Below are positions 9,183-18,303 of a stretch of DNA of 64,000 bases, piece by piece; within the stretch, counting starts at the first letter, position 1, and each line of letters starts with the position of its first letter. Where the stretch lies: the NCBI RefSeq assembly GCF_028737205.1, contig NZ_JAQZAL010000008.1:62001-126000 (forward strand), given 5' to 3'. The position numbers and the translations under genes are program-made. The notes under the pieces are model-generated. The model had not been told where the DNA came from. It saw only the letters and a program-made list of their open reading frames with translations, and did no database searches. Source of the stretch: Actinomycetospora lutea. Lineage in GTDB: Bacteria > Actinomycetota > Actinomycetes > Mycobacteriales > Pseudonocardiaceae.

Positions 9183-11921
9183 GTGGACCCCGTGCCGCCG
9201 CCCGGACGCGAGCACGAGACGGCGGTGCTCGTCTCGGCGCTGGGCGAGGCGTGCGCGGGGCGCGGCAGCGCGGTGCTGGTGGTCGGCGAGGCGGGCATCG
9301 GCAAGTCGACGCTGCTCGGGACGCTGCTCGACGCGGCCGAGCGCCGGGGCGTGCCCGCCCTGCTGGGCCGGGCGAGCGCCGACCTCGGGACGCCGGCGTT
9401 CTGGCCCTGGCTGCGCCTGCTGGGCAGCCCGCCGGCCCGCGACCGGGGCCTCGATCCCGGCGTGCTCGACCTGGGTGCCGCCGCCGCGGACACCAGCGAC
9501 GCCCGGGCGCGCTTCCGCGCCGTGGCGGACACCGCCGACGCCCTCGCGGGCGCCGCGGACGGCGGGCTCGTGGTGGCCGTGGAGGACGTGCACGCCGCCG
9601 ACGAGGCCTCGCTGGGCCTCCTGCACCACCTGACCCGCGAGGTCGTGGCCCCGCGCGGACCCGGCCTGCTGCTGGTGGCCACCAGCCGCGAGCCGGTGCC
9701 CGACGGCCTCGAGGCGGCGGGCCCGGCGGTGCTGCGCCCCGGGCGGCTCGGGCGTGATGCGCTGCGCGAGCTGCTGCGCCGCCGCGACGGGCGCGAGCCC
9801 GACGAGACCGCCGTCGACACCCTGCTGCGGGTCAGCGCCGGGCACCCGCTGCACCTGCGCGAGCTCCTGCGCGCCCCCGAGGTGCACGCGGAGGCGGTCG
9901 CGCCCCTGGTGCGTCGCCGCGTCGCCGCGCTCTCCCCCGCCGCCCGCGACCTGGTCGCCACCGCCGCCGTCGCCGGCGACGACGTGGAGCTCGACCTCCT
10001 GGACGGGCACGACCCCGCCGCCCTCGCGGAGGTGCTCGCGGCGGGACTGCTCGGCGAGGACCCCCGGGACGCGGGCCGGGTGCGGTGGTCCCACGCGCTG
10101 GTGCGCGCCGCCTGCCGCGACGGGCTCCCGACCGCGCGGCGCCGCGCCGAGCACCGCCGGCTCGCCGACGCCCTGCCGTCCGCCCGGGCGGGCGAGGTGG
10201 CGGGGCACCGGCTCGCGGCCGCCGACTCCCCCGCGGGGCGGGCCGGGGCGGCGACGGCGTGCCGCGCGGCGGCGCAGGACGCGACCGCCCGGCGGGCGCC
10301 CGACGACGCCGCCGCCTGGTACCGGCGGGCCCTGGATCTCACCGACGACCGGGTCGCGCGGGCCGAGGTGCGGCTGGCGCTGGCCCGGGCCCTTGTCCGG
10401 GCCGACCGCACCGCCGACGCCCTCGACGAGGCCGGCGCGGTGCTCGACGCCGCCGAGCGGGAGGGGCGCGCCGACCTCGCCGCGGCGGCCGCCGTCGTGG
10501 TGCGCGGGGTCGGGCCGGACCTGGTCGCCGGGACGGTCGAGGGTCTCGTCGAGCGGGCCGCCGCGCTGCTCGCCGGGGAGGACTCGGCGCGGCGGGCCCG
10601 GGTCCTGGCCCAGGAGGCGATGATCGCCGGCGTGCGCGGGCGGCGGGACGAGGCGATCGAGCTGTCGGCCGGGGCGCTGGCGATGGCCGACCGGCACGCC
10701 GACGAGGCCGAGGGCGTCGACGCGGTGCTGCACGCGCTGCACGCCCGCTACGAGCTGAGCGGGGGCCCGGAGCACGTCGCGGAACGGCTCGCCGTCGGAC
10801 GCCGCACCATCGCCCTGGGCAGCACCACGCGGCATCCCGAGGCCCTGGTGTGGGGCCACGTCTGGCGCATCGAGGACGCCTTCGAGCTCGGGTCGCCCGA
10901 CGTGGTCGACGCGGGCATCGAGGCCCTCGCCGGCGTGGCCGACCAGCTCGGGGGCACCCTCGCCCGCTGGCACGAGCTGCGGGCGCGCGCCGCCCGCGCC
11001 CACCTCGTCGGCCGGTACGACGACGCGTTCGCCCTGGCCGGCCGCTTCCGCGAGCTCGGGCGCCGCAGCCAGGACCCGACGGCCGAGGCGATGTACCAGG
11101 CGTTCGTGACCCTGCTCCACCGCGACCTCGGCACCCTCGCGGCGTGGACCCCCGACGAGGGAGCCATGGTGCGGACCCGGCGCCTCCCGGTCTTCTGGGC
11201 CACCGCAGGCGTCGCGTTCCTCGACCGCGGCGACGAGGACCTGGCGCGCACGCTCTACGACGAGCTGCGCCCGCACCTGTTCGCCGTGCCGCACACGAAC
11301 CGGTGGCGGCCCGTCCTCTGCTGCGGCAGCGAGCTGGCCGTCGCGTTCGGCGACACCGAGGTGGTGCGGGCGACCCTCACCCAGCTCCTGCCCCACACCG
11401 CGCTGCGCACCGACAGCAGCACGGGCTGCCCCGGGCCGGTCGCCCGCTTCGCCGCGTCCGCCGCCCGCCGGCTCGACGAGCACGACGAGGCCGTCCGGCT
11501 CGCCGACCAGGCCGTGACGTCGGACCGGCGCCTCGGGGCGATGCCCGGGCTCGCGCACTCGGGCCTGGAGCTGGGCCGGGCGCTCGCCGCGCGGGGCGCC
11601 GCGGCCGACCGGGACCGCGCCCGGCGGGTCCTCGAGGAGGCCCGCACGGTGGCCCGGCGCCTCGGGATGCGCCCGGCGCACGACGGCGCGGCGTCGCTGC
11701 TCGCCGAGCTCACCGGGCTCGGGCCGGGGGCGGCGTCCCTGACGGCCCGCGAGCGCGAGACCGTCGCCCTCGTCGTCACCGGACTGGCCAACCGCGAGGT
11801 CGCCGCCCGGCTCGTCGTCAGCGAGCGCACCGTCGAGAGCCACGTCCGCAACGCGCTGGCCAAGCTCGGGCTGCACAACCGCACGCAGCTCGCGGCGTGG
11901 GCGGCCGACGGCCTCGGCTGA
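9183..11921 (+). CDS. Large LuxR-family regulator with AAA ATPase domain
   Basis: This 912-residue cytoplasmic regulator is of the LAL (MalT-like) type. A Walker A motif GEAGIGKST lies near residue 40 and a Walker B-like VVAVEDVHAADE near 135. A long helical, TPR-like middle follows. The C-terminal LuxR helix-turn-helix has LTARERETVALVVTGLANREVA followed by VSERTVESHVRNALAKLG. The start is GTG 9183; the open frame continues upstream through nei2 but only as an antisense-type shadow. LAL regulators usually activate neighbouring genes, but no obvious target sits here. Confidence in the family is high, in the role low. Confidence 0.85.
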   Translation: MDPVPPPGREHETAVLVSALGEACAGRGSAVLVVGEAGIGKSTLLGTLLDAAERRGVPALLGRASADLGTPAFWPWLRLLGSPPARDRGLDPGVLDLGAAAADTSDARARFRAVADTADALAGAADGGLVVAVEDVHAADEASLGLLHHLTREVVAPRGPGLLLVATSREPVPDGLEAAGPAVLRPGRLGRDALRELLRRRDGREPDETAVDTLLRVSAGHPLHLRELLRAPEVHAEAVAPLVRRRVAALSPAARDLVATAAVAGDDVELDLLDGHDPAALAEVLAAGLLGEDPRDAGRVRWSHALVRAACRDGLPTARRRAEHRRLADALPSARAGEVAGHRLAAADSPAGRAGAATACRAAAQDATARRAPDDAAAWYRRALDLTDDRVARAEVRLALARALVRADRTADALDEAGAVLDAAEREGRADLAAAAAVVVRGVGPDLVAGTVEGLVERAAALLAGEDSARRARVLAQEAMIAGVRGRRDEAIELSAGALAMADRHADEAEGVDAVLHALHARYELSGGPEHVAERLAVGRRTIALGSTTRHPEALVWGHVWRIEDAFELGSPDVVDAGIEALAGVADQLGGTLARWHELRARAARAHLVGRYDDAFALAGRFRELGRRSQDPTAEAMYQAFVTLLHRDLGTLAAWTPDEGAMVRTRRLPVFWATAGVAFLDRGDEDLARTLYDELRPHLFAVPHTNRWRPVLCCGSELAVAFGDTEVVRATLTQLLPHTALRTDSSTGCPGPVARFAASAARRLDEHDEAVRLADQAVTSDRRLGAMPGLAHSGLELGRALAARGAAADRDRARRVLEEARTVARRLGMRPAHDGAASLLAELTGLGPGAASLTARERETVALVVTGLANREVAARLVVSERTVESHVRNALAKLGLHNRTQLAAWAADGLG

Positions 11922-11987
11922 GGGGTCTGCGTACCGCATCTCCGTACCAGCACGGAGGCCGCGCCCCGGCGCCCACCACGACCCTCG

Positions 11988-12668
11988 GTGGACACCCACC
12001 GACCCACCCGAGAGGACGTGGACGCCGTGTTCGCCCGACTCCAGACCGTCAAGTCCCTGCCGCCCGCCGACGACCCCGACACCCTCCGCCGCGAGCTCAC
12101 CGACATCCTGCGCCGCCACGCCGGCTACAGCGGGGCCTACTTCATGGTCTCCGGGCCGACCGCGATGCGGGCCCTGGTGACCCTGTGGGCCACCGAGGAG
12201 GACGCCCGCGCCGCCTCGGACCGCACCCGCGCCGCCTACGACGGCACGCCGCCGCCGGTCACCATCGACGAGGACACCGTCTACGAGGTCGTCGAGGACG
12301 AGCCCGGACCCGACGCCGCCGCCGACGCGACGGTGGCCGCTGTCGCGGCGTTCGACGGGCCCTTCAGCGACGCCGGGCGCGCCGCCATGGACCGCATCCA
12401 CCGCGGGCACGTCATCCCCGTGCTCCGGACGCTGCCCGGCACCGTCCGGCTGCTCTTCCTGTGGGACCGCCTCTCGCGGTCGATCCGCGGGCTGCACCTG
12501 GCGACCGACACGACCCCGTTCGACGCGGCGCGCGAGGCCGTCGAGGCGACCGACCCGGCCGCGGGCGAGGACCCCGCCCTGGTCTCCCCGCCCGACCGCG
12601 TGGATCGCTGGGACATCGACGGGGCCGATGTGCCGCAGGCGCTCACGGATGCATCCGCGCGCCCTTGA
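11988..12668 (+). CDS. Hypothetical protein, possible dimeric alpha-beta barrel
   Basis: This 226-residue soluble, acidic protein has a GTG start at 11988. Two weakly repeating segments, GAYFMVSGPTAMRALVTLWATEEDA and GTVRLLFLWDRLSRSIRGLHLA, each read as a strand-turn-strand followed by a helix. This is consistent with two tandem dimeric alpha-beta barrel (ABM-like) units, but that is a guess from pattern. The 3' end overlaps the convergent DUF2000 pseudogene by 26 bp. Confidence 0.6.
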   Translation: MDTHRPTREDVDAVFARLQTVKSLPPADDPDTLRRELTDILRRHAGYSGAYFMVSGPTAMRALVTLWATEEDARAASDRTRAAYDGTPPPVTIDEDTVYEVVEDEPGPDAAADATVAAVAAFDGPFSDAGRAAMDRIHRGHVIPVLRTLPGTVRLLFLWDRLSRSIRGLHLATDTTPFDAAREAVEATDPAAGEDPALVSPPDRVDRWDIDGADVPQALTDASARP

Positions 12669-13056
12669 CGATCTTGTCGACGGCGTTCCGGGCCCGTGCA
12701 CGGCGATCCCGACGAGGTCGAGGTCCTCGCGGGCCACCTTCGCGACCGCGGCGCGGTTGTCGGCGTCGTTGCCGGTCGCGAAGAGGTCCGCGGTGAAGAT
12801 CGCCGGGCGCAGGCCCCGGCCCAGCGCGCGGGTGTGCGCCGCGCGCAGCACGTCGGCGCCGGCGAAAGACCATCACCGGCTGCCCGAGCATCGCGAGGTA
12901 GGCGGTGCCGTCGGCGTCGGCGTAGGGCTCGCCGACCAGCTCGGGGGTGGCCGCGGTGATGCCGCTGGTGAGGAACGCGGTGACGTTGAGGGCCCGCCAG
13001 CCCTCGAGGTCGTCACGCAGCACGACGGCGATCTTGGTGTCGAATCCGCTGCTCAT
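12643..13056 (-). pseudogene. DUF2000-like gene with two compensating frameshifts
   Basis: The start MSSGFDTKIAVVL and the end NAVDKIVKGARMHP are in one frame, but the middle (VLRAAHTRALGRGLRPAIF through LVGIAVHGPG) is in another. One extra base lies in the AAA run at 12865-12867 and one base is missing near 12691-12694. Joined, the pieces give a protein of about 137 residues that looks like a complete DUF2000 (Pth2-like fold) protein. Both shifts fall at short homopolymers, so sequencing error is as likely as true decay. The neighbouring AraC gene is broken in the same way. Confidence 0.6.
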
Positions 13057-13080
13057 GGCGCCCACGATCACCCGGCGCGG

Positions 13081-13794
13081 TTGCACACCCACGACGCCTG
13101 GACGCTGCTGATCGTCGACGACGGCGCCGTGCGCTACGACCTCGACCGCCACGAGCACGGCGCGCTCCCGGCGTCGGTGACGCTGCTGCCGCCCCACGTC
13201 GCCCATGACGGGCGTTCCGCGCGGCCGGGCGGGTTCCGACAGACGAGCACGCCGATAGGGCGTCGTGTACCTCGACGACAGCGCGCTGGCCCCGTCGCTG
13301 GTCGGGCGCGCGGTCGACCGGCCGGCGTTCGACGACCCCGTCCTGCGCCGGCGCGTCGACCAGCTGCACCGCGTCCTGGGCCACCCCGGCGAGGAGCTGG
13401 CGGCGCAGAGCAGGCTCGCGTTCATCACCGAGCGGCTCGCCGGGCACCTCGGCGCCCGGTGCGACCGGCGGACCCGCGACCCGGGGTTGGCGCACCGCCT
13501 GCGCGACCTGCTCGACGCGCGGGTCACCGGGGCCTGGGGCTCGACGAGGCCGGGCGGCTGCTGCACGCCCACCCCACGCACCTCGTGCGCGCGTTCCGCG
13601 CCGAGTTCGGGCTCCCGCCGCACCGCTACCTCACCGGGCGGCGCGTGGACCTCGCCCGGCACCTCGTCCTCGAGGGGATGGCGCCCGCGGCCGTGGCGAC
13701 GGCGGCGGGGTTCCACGACCAGGCGCACCTCACGCGGCACTTCCGCCGCGTGACCGGGACGACGCCGGGGCGGTTCGTGGCCCGCCCCGGCTGA
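13081..13794 (+). pseudogene. AraC-family regulator, frameshifted
   Basis: Three consecutive frames carry one AraC protein. HTHDAWTLLIVDDGAVRYDL (cupin-like sensor) runs to about 13235. VYLDDSALAPSLVG through LAHRLRDLLDAR follows from 13265 in a second frame. LGLDEAGRLLHAHPTHLVRAF onward is in the first frame again from about 13533 and holds both helix-turn-helices, ending GTTPGRF. The second shift is at the GGGG run 13529-13532. No good start is visible, so I mark it from TTG 13081; it is divergent from the DUF2000 gene, which begins at 13056. Confidence 0.65.
13764..13791. terminator. Hairpin at the AraC/pspA convergent junction
   Basis: Perfect 10-bp stem GCCGGGGCGG / CCGCCCCGGC with an 8-nt loop, at the end of the AraC gene and just beyond the end of pspA on the other strand. 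There is no T-run, as is common in actinobacteria. It could serve both directions. Confidence 0.45.
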
Positions 13795-13803
13795 GGTCGA
13801 CCG

Positions 13804-14634
13804 TCAGTTCTGGCGCGGCGCCTGCTGCTGCGTCGGCTGCTGCTGGGGCGCGGCGGGCTGGGCCGGCTGCACCTGCGGCTGGGCCTGCTGACCGGCCGGG
13901 ACCTGGCCCTGACCCTGGCCCATCGAGGCGCGGATCTGGTCGAGCCGGCTCTTGCCCGCGTAGTCGCGCGAGGCGGCCTCGACCTCGAGCATGCGGCCCT
14001 GCACGCTGTTCTGCGCGAGTTCGGCCTGCCCGAGGGCCGTGGAGTACCGGCGCTCGATCTTGTCGCGCACCTCGTCGAGCGAGGGCGTGTTGCCCGGCGC
14101 CGCGACCTCGCTCATGGAGCGCAGCGACGCGGAGACCTGCTCCTGCATCTTGGCCTGCTCGAGCTGGCTGAGGAGCTTGGTGCGCTCGGCGATCTTGGTC
14201 TGCAGCGTCTGGGCGTTGCGCTCCACGGCCTGCTTGGCCTGCTGGGCGGCGCCGATCGACTGGTCGTGCAGCGTCTTGAGGTCCTCGACGTTCTGCTCGG
14301 CCGTGACGAGCTGCGAGGCGAACTGCTCGGCGCTCTGCTCGTAGCGCTGCGCGCCCTCCTCGTCGCCCTTGGCGCGGGCGTCGTCGGCCATGACCAGCGC
14401 CTGGCGCGCGGAGGCCTGCAGCTTCTCGATGTCGGCGAGCTGGCGGTTCAGCTTCATCTCCAGCTGGCGCTGGTTGCCGATCACCGACGCGGCCTGCTGC
14501 GACAGCGCCTGGTGCTGACGCTGCGCGTCCTCGATGGCCTGCTGGATCTGGACCTTCGGGTCCGCGTGCTCATCGATCTTCGAAGAGAACGCGGCCAGGA
14601 AGTACCGCCAGGCCTTGACGAAGGGGTTGGCCAT
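13804..14634 (-). CDS. pspA: PspA/IM30-family membrane-stress protein
   Basis: This peripheral membrane-stabilising protein is of the PspA/Vipp1 family (the mycobacterial 35-kDa antigen type). It is almost entirely coiled coil from about residue 25 to 220, rich in Gln, Ala and Glu. The start [20 protein letters not shown] gives the amphipathic N-terminal helix that binds lipid. The C-terminal 45 residues are a Gln/Pro/Ala low-complexity tail. It has 276 residues. It lies downstream of clgR on the same strand, the arrangement of the mycobacterial clgR-pspA stress system, so induction by ClgR under envelope stress is the likely control. Confidence 0.9.
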   Translation of the reverse strand: MANPFVKAWRYFLAAFSSKIDEHADPKVQIQQAIEDAQRQHQALSQQAASVIGNQRQLEMKLNRQLADIEKLQASARQALVMADDARAKGDEEGAQRYEQSAEQFASQLVTAEQNVEDLKTLHDQSIGAAQQAKQAVERNAQTLQTKIAERTKLLSQLEQAKMQEQVSASLRSMSEVAAPGNTPSLDEVRDKIERRYSTALGQAELAQNSVQGRMLEVEAASRDYAGKSRLDQIRASMGQGQGQVPAGQQAQPQVQPAQPAAPQQQPTQQQAPRQN

Positions 14635-14790
14635 CTGCTCCCGCCCAACTCGTGACGTCGATCCGGCTCAGGCGGGCGACATCCGCGCCTGGTCTCACGA
14701 CCATCGTCTCACCTCCCTGCGGAGGCTTCCACCGACCCGCCGGTCCCGACGATCACGCCGGAGGCGACCTTCACCCGGCGCTCACACCGA

Positions 14791-15414
14791 TCACGCGGCG
14801 ACGCACACCACCGTCGCCGCGCGGGGCCCGCCGACGCCGCCGACCAGCCCCACGAGACGCACCGTCGTCGCCCCCTCGACCGGCGCCACGACCTCCTCGC
14901 CGTCGTCGCGGACCGGGGCGCCCTCGGGCTCGGGCAGCGCCACGGTGCGCGGCGCGGCCGGCTCCTCGGGCTCGGGCGGCGCCACGGTGCGCGGCGCGGC
15001 CGGCTCCTCGGGCTCGGGCGGCGCCGGGATGCGCGCGGACATGCTGGCCGCGGCCCCGTCGCCGGCGTCCGGCTCGAACGCCTCCTCGACCGCGGAGCGC
15101 AGCTCGTCGTCGACGCCGCCGTCGACGTCGCCGAACCCGCCGCGACCGCCGGCCCCGGCAGCGACCGGCACCCGGCGCGGCGTCGGGCGCACCACGTCGG
15201 CGACCTCGTCGAGCAGCTCGGACAGCGGCAGGTCCAGGGCCTCGCAGATGGCCGCGAGCAGCTCGCTCGACGGCTCCTTGCGACCCCGTTCGATCTCCGA
15301 GAGGTATCCGAGGCTGACCCGCGCCTCCCGCGAGACGTCCCGCAGCGTGCGGCGCCGCTCGGTCCGGGCCCGCCGGATGGTCCCGCCGATGGCCTCGCGC
15401 AACAGCAGCGACAT
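14791..15414 (-). CDS. clgR: ClgR-type XRE regulator with long acidic tail
   Basis: The N-terminal 85 residues are a helix-turn-helix of the Cro/XRE type ([22 protein letters not shown]) matching ClgR, the activator of clp protease and psp genes. The remainder (about 120 residues) is an acidic, Pro/Glu/Ala-rich extension with a 14-residue repeat ([12 protein letters not shown]...) and a hydrophobic end ([10 protein letters not shown]...). ClgR proteins are usually about 110 residues, so 207 is long. It lies upstream of pspA and downstream of pgsA. A ClgR-box-like palindrome is found 133 bp upstream of the start (15547-15567), consistent with autoregulation. Confidence 0.85.
   Translation of the reverse strand: MSLLLREAIGGTIRRARTERRRTLRDVSREARVSLGYLSEIERGRKEPSSELLAAICEALDLPLSELLDEVADVVRPTPRRVPVAAGAGGRGGFGDVDGGVDDELRSAVEEAFEPDAGDGAAASMSARIPAPPEPEEPAAPRTVAPPEPEEPAAPRTVALPEPEGAPVRDDGEEVVAPVEGATTVRLVGLVGGVGGPRAATVVCVAA
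14921..15030. repeat. 42-bp tandem repeat inside clgR
   Basis: A 42-bp unit (containing GGCGCCACGGTGCGCGGCGC) occurs about two and a half times and encodes a 14-residue Pro/Glu/Ala repeat in the C-terminal extension of ClgR. The copies are nearly identical at the DNA level, which suggests recent duplication by slippage. Confidence 0.7.
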
Positions 15415-15546
15415 GCCACACCTCCCAGCACCGGTCGTGGGTGTCCCCGTGGCAGCGCCCTCCAGGAGTCCTGACCGGGCGTCGACGACCGTGTCCGTCC
15501 ACCGTACCGAGATCGCCGGGACGGGAACGGTGACGCGGGCCCGGGG

Positions 15547-15567
15547 CTGTTCGTCCTGAGCGAACAG
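15547..15567. promoter_or_regulatory. Candidate ClgR box upstream of clgR
   Basis: Palindrome CTGTTCG-TCCTGAG-CGAACAG. It fits the published ClgR consensus WNNWCGCYNANRGCGWWS at all but two positions (recalled, not looked up). It lies just after the pgsA stop and 133 bp before clgR, where an autoregulatory site is expected. The 7-bp arms could alternatively form a small pgsA terminator. Confidence 0.55.
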
Positions 15568-15569
15568 GC

Positions 15570-16208
15570 TCAGGCGGTGCGCGCGCGGGCCCGCAGGCGC
15601 AGGGCGCGGATCAGGTAGTCGACACCGGTGACGACCGTGACCACGACCGCGGCCACCATGAGCACGGCGACCGCGGGCGTCACCACCGGTGGCAGCGGCA
15701 TGATCGCCAGCCCGAGGGCGAGGGTCTGCAGCACCGTTTTGATCTTGCCGCCGCGGCTGGCCGGGATCACGCCGTGGCGCAGCACCCAGAACCGCAGCAG
15801 CGTCACCCCCAGCTCGCGGGCCGCGATCGTGATGGTCACCCACCACGCCAGCTCGCCCAGCATCGAGAGCCCGACGAGCGCGGCGCCGGTGAGCGCCTTG
15901 TCGGCGATGGGGTCGGCGATCTTGCCGAAGTCGGTGACGAGCCCCCAGCGACGCGCGAGGTCGCCGTCGAAGGTGTCGGTGAGCGAGGCGACGGCGAACA
16001 CGGCGAAGGCGGCCCACCGCCAGGGCGTGCTCTGCCCGTCGTCGACGAACAGCACGACGAGGAAGACCGGCACCAGCACGAGCCGCACCACGGTCAGCGC
16101 GTTCGCGATGTTGACCAGCGGCACCGGGGCCGGCGTGACGACCCCGGCGGTGGAGGCGGTGGACGCGGTGGAGGGGGTCGACCGCTCGCCGGACCCGCGG
16201 GTCGTCAC
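15570..16208 (-). CDS. pgsA: CDP-alcohol phosphatidyltransferase (PgsA-like)
   Basis: This membrane enzyme transfers a phosphatidyl group from CDP-diacylglycerol to glycerol-3-phosphate, in phosphatidylglycerol/cardiolipin synthesis. The full CDP-alcohol signature is present: D-x2-D-G-x2-A-R-x8-G-x3-D-x3-D, read as [10 protein letters not shown] followed by [12 protein letters not shown]. There are about five membrane helices after a Ser/Thr/Pro-rich head, 212 residues in all. The start ATG 16208 overlaps the rimO stop (ATGA), so translation is coupled. The order rimO-pgsA-clgR-pspA matches actinobacterial synteny. Confidence 0.9.
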   Translation of the reverse strand: MTTRGSGERSTPSTASTASTAGVVTPAPVPLVNIANALTVVRLVLVPVFLVVLFVDDGQSTPWRWAAFAVFAVASLTDTFDGDLARRWGLVTDFGKIADPIADKALTGAALVGLSMLGELAWWVTITIAARELGVTLLRFWVLRHGVIPASRGGKIKTVLQTLALGLAIMPLPPVVTPAVAVLMVAAVVVTVVTGVDYLIRALRLRARARTA

Positions 16209-17713
16209 CGGGCCCCCGCCCCGACGGGAGCGGCCCCGACCGAGCCGTCGGCGCCCACGACACCCAGCGCCTCGACGACCAGGTCGATGCCCTCGGCGTC
16301 GATCACCCGGCCCGTCACCACGACGCCGGGCGCGAGCGCGTCCAGCACGTCCTCGTCACCGGCGAGCCGGCACTCGCCGTCGACGTCGGGTCCCTGGTGG
16401 GCGGCGCGGCCGATCCAGGCGTCCTCGTCGTCCTCCCACCGCTCGACGAGCACCTCGACCGACGTGCCCACGCGGCGGGCGGCCCGGTCCTCGGCGACGT
16501 GCTCGGCGAGGCTCGTGATCCGCTCGACGCGGGCCGCGATCTCTCCCGCGTCGACCTTGCCCGGCAGGCCGAGGGCCTCGGTGCCGTCCTCGTCGGAGTA
16601 GCCGAACACCCCGACCGCGTCCAGCTCGGCCTCGGCGAGGAACGCCTCGAGCTCGGCGAGCTCCTCCTCGGTCTCGCCGGGGAAGCCGACGATGACGTTG
16701 GAGCGGATGCCCGCCTCGGGGTCGAGCGCGCGGATCTCGCGGCAGAGCGCGAGGAACGTCTCGCGGGAGCCGAAGCGCCGCATCCGGCGCAGGACCGTCG
16801 CGCTCGCGTGCTGGAACGAGAGGTCGTAGTACGAGGCGACGCGGGGCGTCTCGGCGATCGCGCGCAGCAGCGGCGGCCGCACCTCGGCGGGCTGGAGGTA
16901 CGAGACGCGCACCCGGCGCATCCCCGGCACGGCGGCCAGCTCGCCGAGGAGGCGCTCGAGGGCCCCGCCCGCCGCGCCGCGCGCGTCGATGTCCTTGCCG
17001 TAGGAGGTGGAGTTCTCGCTGACCAGCAGCACCTCGGCCACGCCGTGGTCGGCGAGCCACGCGGCCTCGGCGACGACGTCGCCCGGGTCGCGCGAGACGA
17101 AGGCGCCGCGGAACGACGGGATGGCGCAGAAGGTGCAGCGCCGGTCGCACCCCGAGGCCAGCTTCAGGGGCGCCACCGGGGCGTCGTCCAGGCGCCGGCG
17201 CGGCACCGTCGGCACCCACGCGTGGCCGGGGATGCTCGTGTCGCGCACCGCCTCGGGCCGCTTCACCGGGCTGATCGGCAGCAGCGCGCGCCGGTCGGTG
17301 GGCGTGTGGGAGGCGAGCGGGCGCCCGGCGAGGACGTCGTCGAGGCGGGCGGGCAGGTCGCCGTAGTGGTCGAAGCCGAGCACCGCGGCCGCCTCGGGCA
17401 TCGCCTCGGCGAGCTCGGCGCCGTACCGCTCGGCCATGCAGCCGACCGCGACGACCTTCGCGTCACCGCCGCCGGCGGCCAGCACGGCGTCGACCGAGTC
17501 CTTCTTGGCCTGCTCGACGAAGGTGCAGGTGTTGACGACGACGACGTCCGGGCCGGCACCGTCGGCGCCCTCGTCCTCCGAGGTCCCGACGTCCCAGCCC
17601 TCGGCGGTGAGCCGGCCCGCGAGTTCCTCGGAATCGACGTCGTTGCGGGCGCACCCGAGGGTCACCAGCGCCACACGGGGGCGCTCTGGGCTACGGGGGG
17701 AGCGCTCGACCAC
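16205..17713 (-). CDS. rimO: Ribosomal protein S12 methylthiotransferase RimO
   Basis: This is a radical-SAM methylthiotransferase that modifies an Asp of ribosomal protein S12. The N-terminal UPF0004 domain has its cluster cysteines in [14 protein letters not shown] and VGCMAE. The radical-SAM motif CDRRCTFC lies near residue 190, and a C-terminal TRAM domain spans about residues 420-490. [10 protein letters not shown] and the S-Y-L-Q-P-A-E segment distinguish RimO from MiaB. The length of 502 residues is at the long end because of a C-terminal Val/Gly-rich tail. It is coupled to pgsA by a 4-bp overlap. Confidence 0.92.
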   Translation of the reverse strand: MVERSPRSPERPRVALVTLGCARNDVDSEELAGRLTAEGWDVGTSEDEGADGAGPDVVVVNTCTFVEQAKKDSVDAVLAAGGGDAKVVAVGCMAERYGAELAEAMPEAAAVLGFDHYGDLPARLDDVLAGRPLASHTPTDRRALLPISPVKRPEAVRDTSIPGHAWVPTVPRRRLDDAPVAPLKLASGCDRRCTFCAIPSFRGAFVSRDPGDVVAEAAWLADHGVAEVLLVSENSTSYGKDIDARGAAGGALERLLGELAAVPGMRRVRVSYLQPAEVRPPLLRAIAETPRVASYYDLSFQHASATVLRRMRRFGSRETFLALCREIRALDPEAGIRSNVIVGFPGETEEELAELEAFLAEAELDAVGVFGYSDEDGTEALGLPGKVDAGEIAARVERITSLAEHVAEDRAARRVGTSVEVLVERWEDDEDAWIGRAAHQGPDVDGECRLAGDEDVLDALAPGVVVTGRVIDAEGIDLVVEALGVVGADGSVGAAPVGAGAR

Positions 17714-17769
17714 CTCCTCAGCCTATCGGCCCGGGGGCTGGCCTACCCTCCGCTGGTGGTGAGCAGCGG

Positions 17770-18303
17770 GTGACCGAGATCGTCGACGGCACCGCCGACC
17801 GGGCCGCCCCCGTCCTCCTGCGGCGCGCCCGCACGGCCGACGTGCGCGGCATCAAGACGCTGGTCGACTCGTTCGCCGACGACAACATCCTGCTGCGCAA
17901 GCCGCTGGTGACCCTCTACGAGACGGTCCAGGAGTTCCGCGTGGCGGTCCGCGGCCGCCACGTCGTGGGCTGCGGGGCGCTGCACGTGCTGTGGGAGGAC
18001 CTCGCCGAGATCCGCACCATCGCCGTCGACCCGAGCATGCAGGGCGCGGGCATCGGCCACGGCCTCGTGCACGAGCTGCTGGCGCAGGCGCGGGCGCTGG
18101 GCCTGCGCAGCGTGTTCGTGCTCACCTTCGAGGTGGCGTTCTTCGAGCAGCACGGCTTCCGGGAGATCGAGGGCTCGCCGGTGAGCCCCGACGTCTACGC
18201 CGAGATGATGCAGTCGGCCGACGAGGGCGTCGCCGAGTTCCTCGACCTCGCGTACGTGAAGCCGAACACGCTGGGCAACAGCCGGATGCTCCTCGAGCTC
18301 TAA
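17770..18303 (+). CDS. argA: Amino-acid N-acetyltransferase (ArgA, Rv2747-type)
   Basis: This single GNAT-domain enzyme makes N-acetylglutamate, the first step of arginine synthesis. It is the short actinobacterial type without a kinase-like domain. The acetyl-CoA loop is seen as VDPSMQGAGIGHGLVHELL (about residues 95-113), followed by FFEQHGFREI. It has 177 residues from GTG 17770. Its place next to rimO, pgsA and clgR repeats the mycobacterial order, which supports the name. The stop codon overlaps that of the convergent kinase gene. Confidence 0.85.
   Translation: MTEIVDGTADRAAPVLLRRARTADVRGIKTLVDSFADDNILLRKPLVTLYETVQEFRVAVRGRHVVGCGALHVLWEDLAEIRTIAVDPSMQGAGIGHGLVHELLAQARALGLRSVFVLTFEVAFFEQHGFREIEGSPVSPDVYAEMMQSADEGVAEFLDLAYVKPNTLGNSRMLLEL

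Noticed and set aside
9147-12851. Very long minus-strand open frame (over 1,200 codons) opposite the LuxR-type regulator
   Set aside because: It is antisense to the regulator and the neighbouring gene and has low-complexity Gly/Arg/Val composition. Only its first part belongs to the real DUF2000 fragment.
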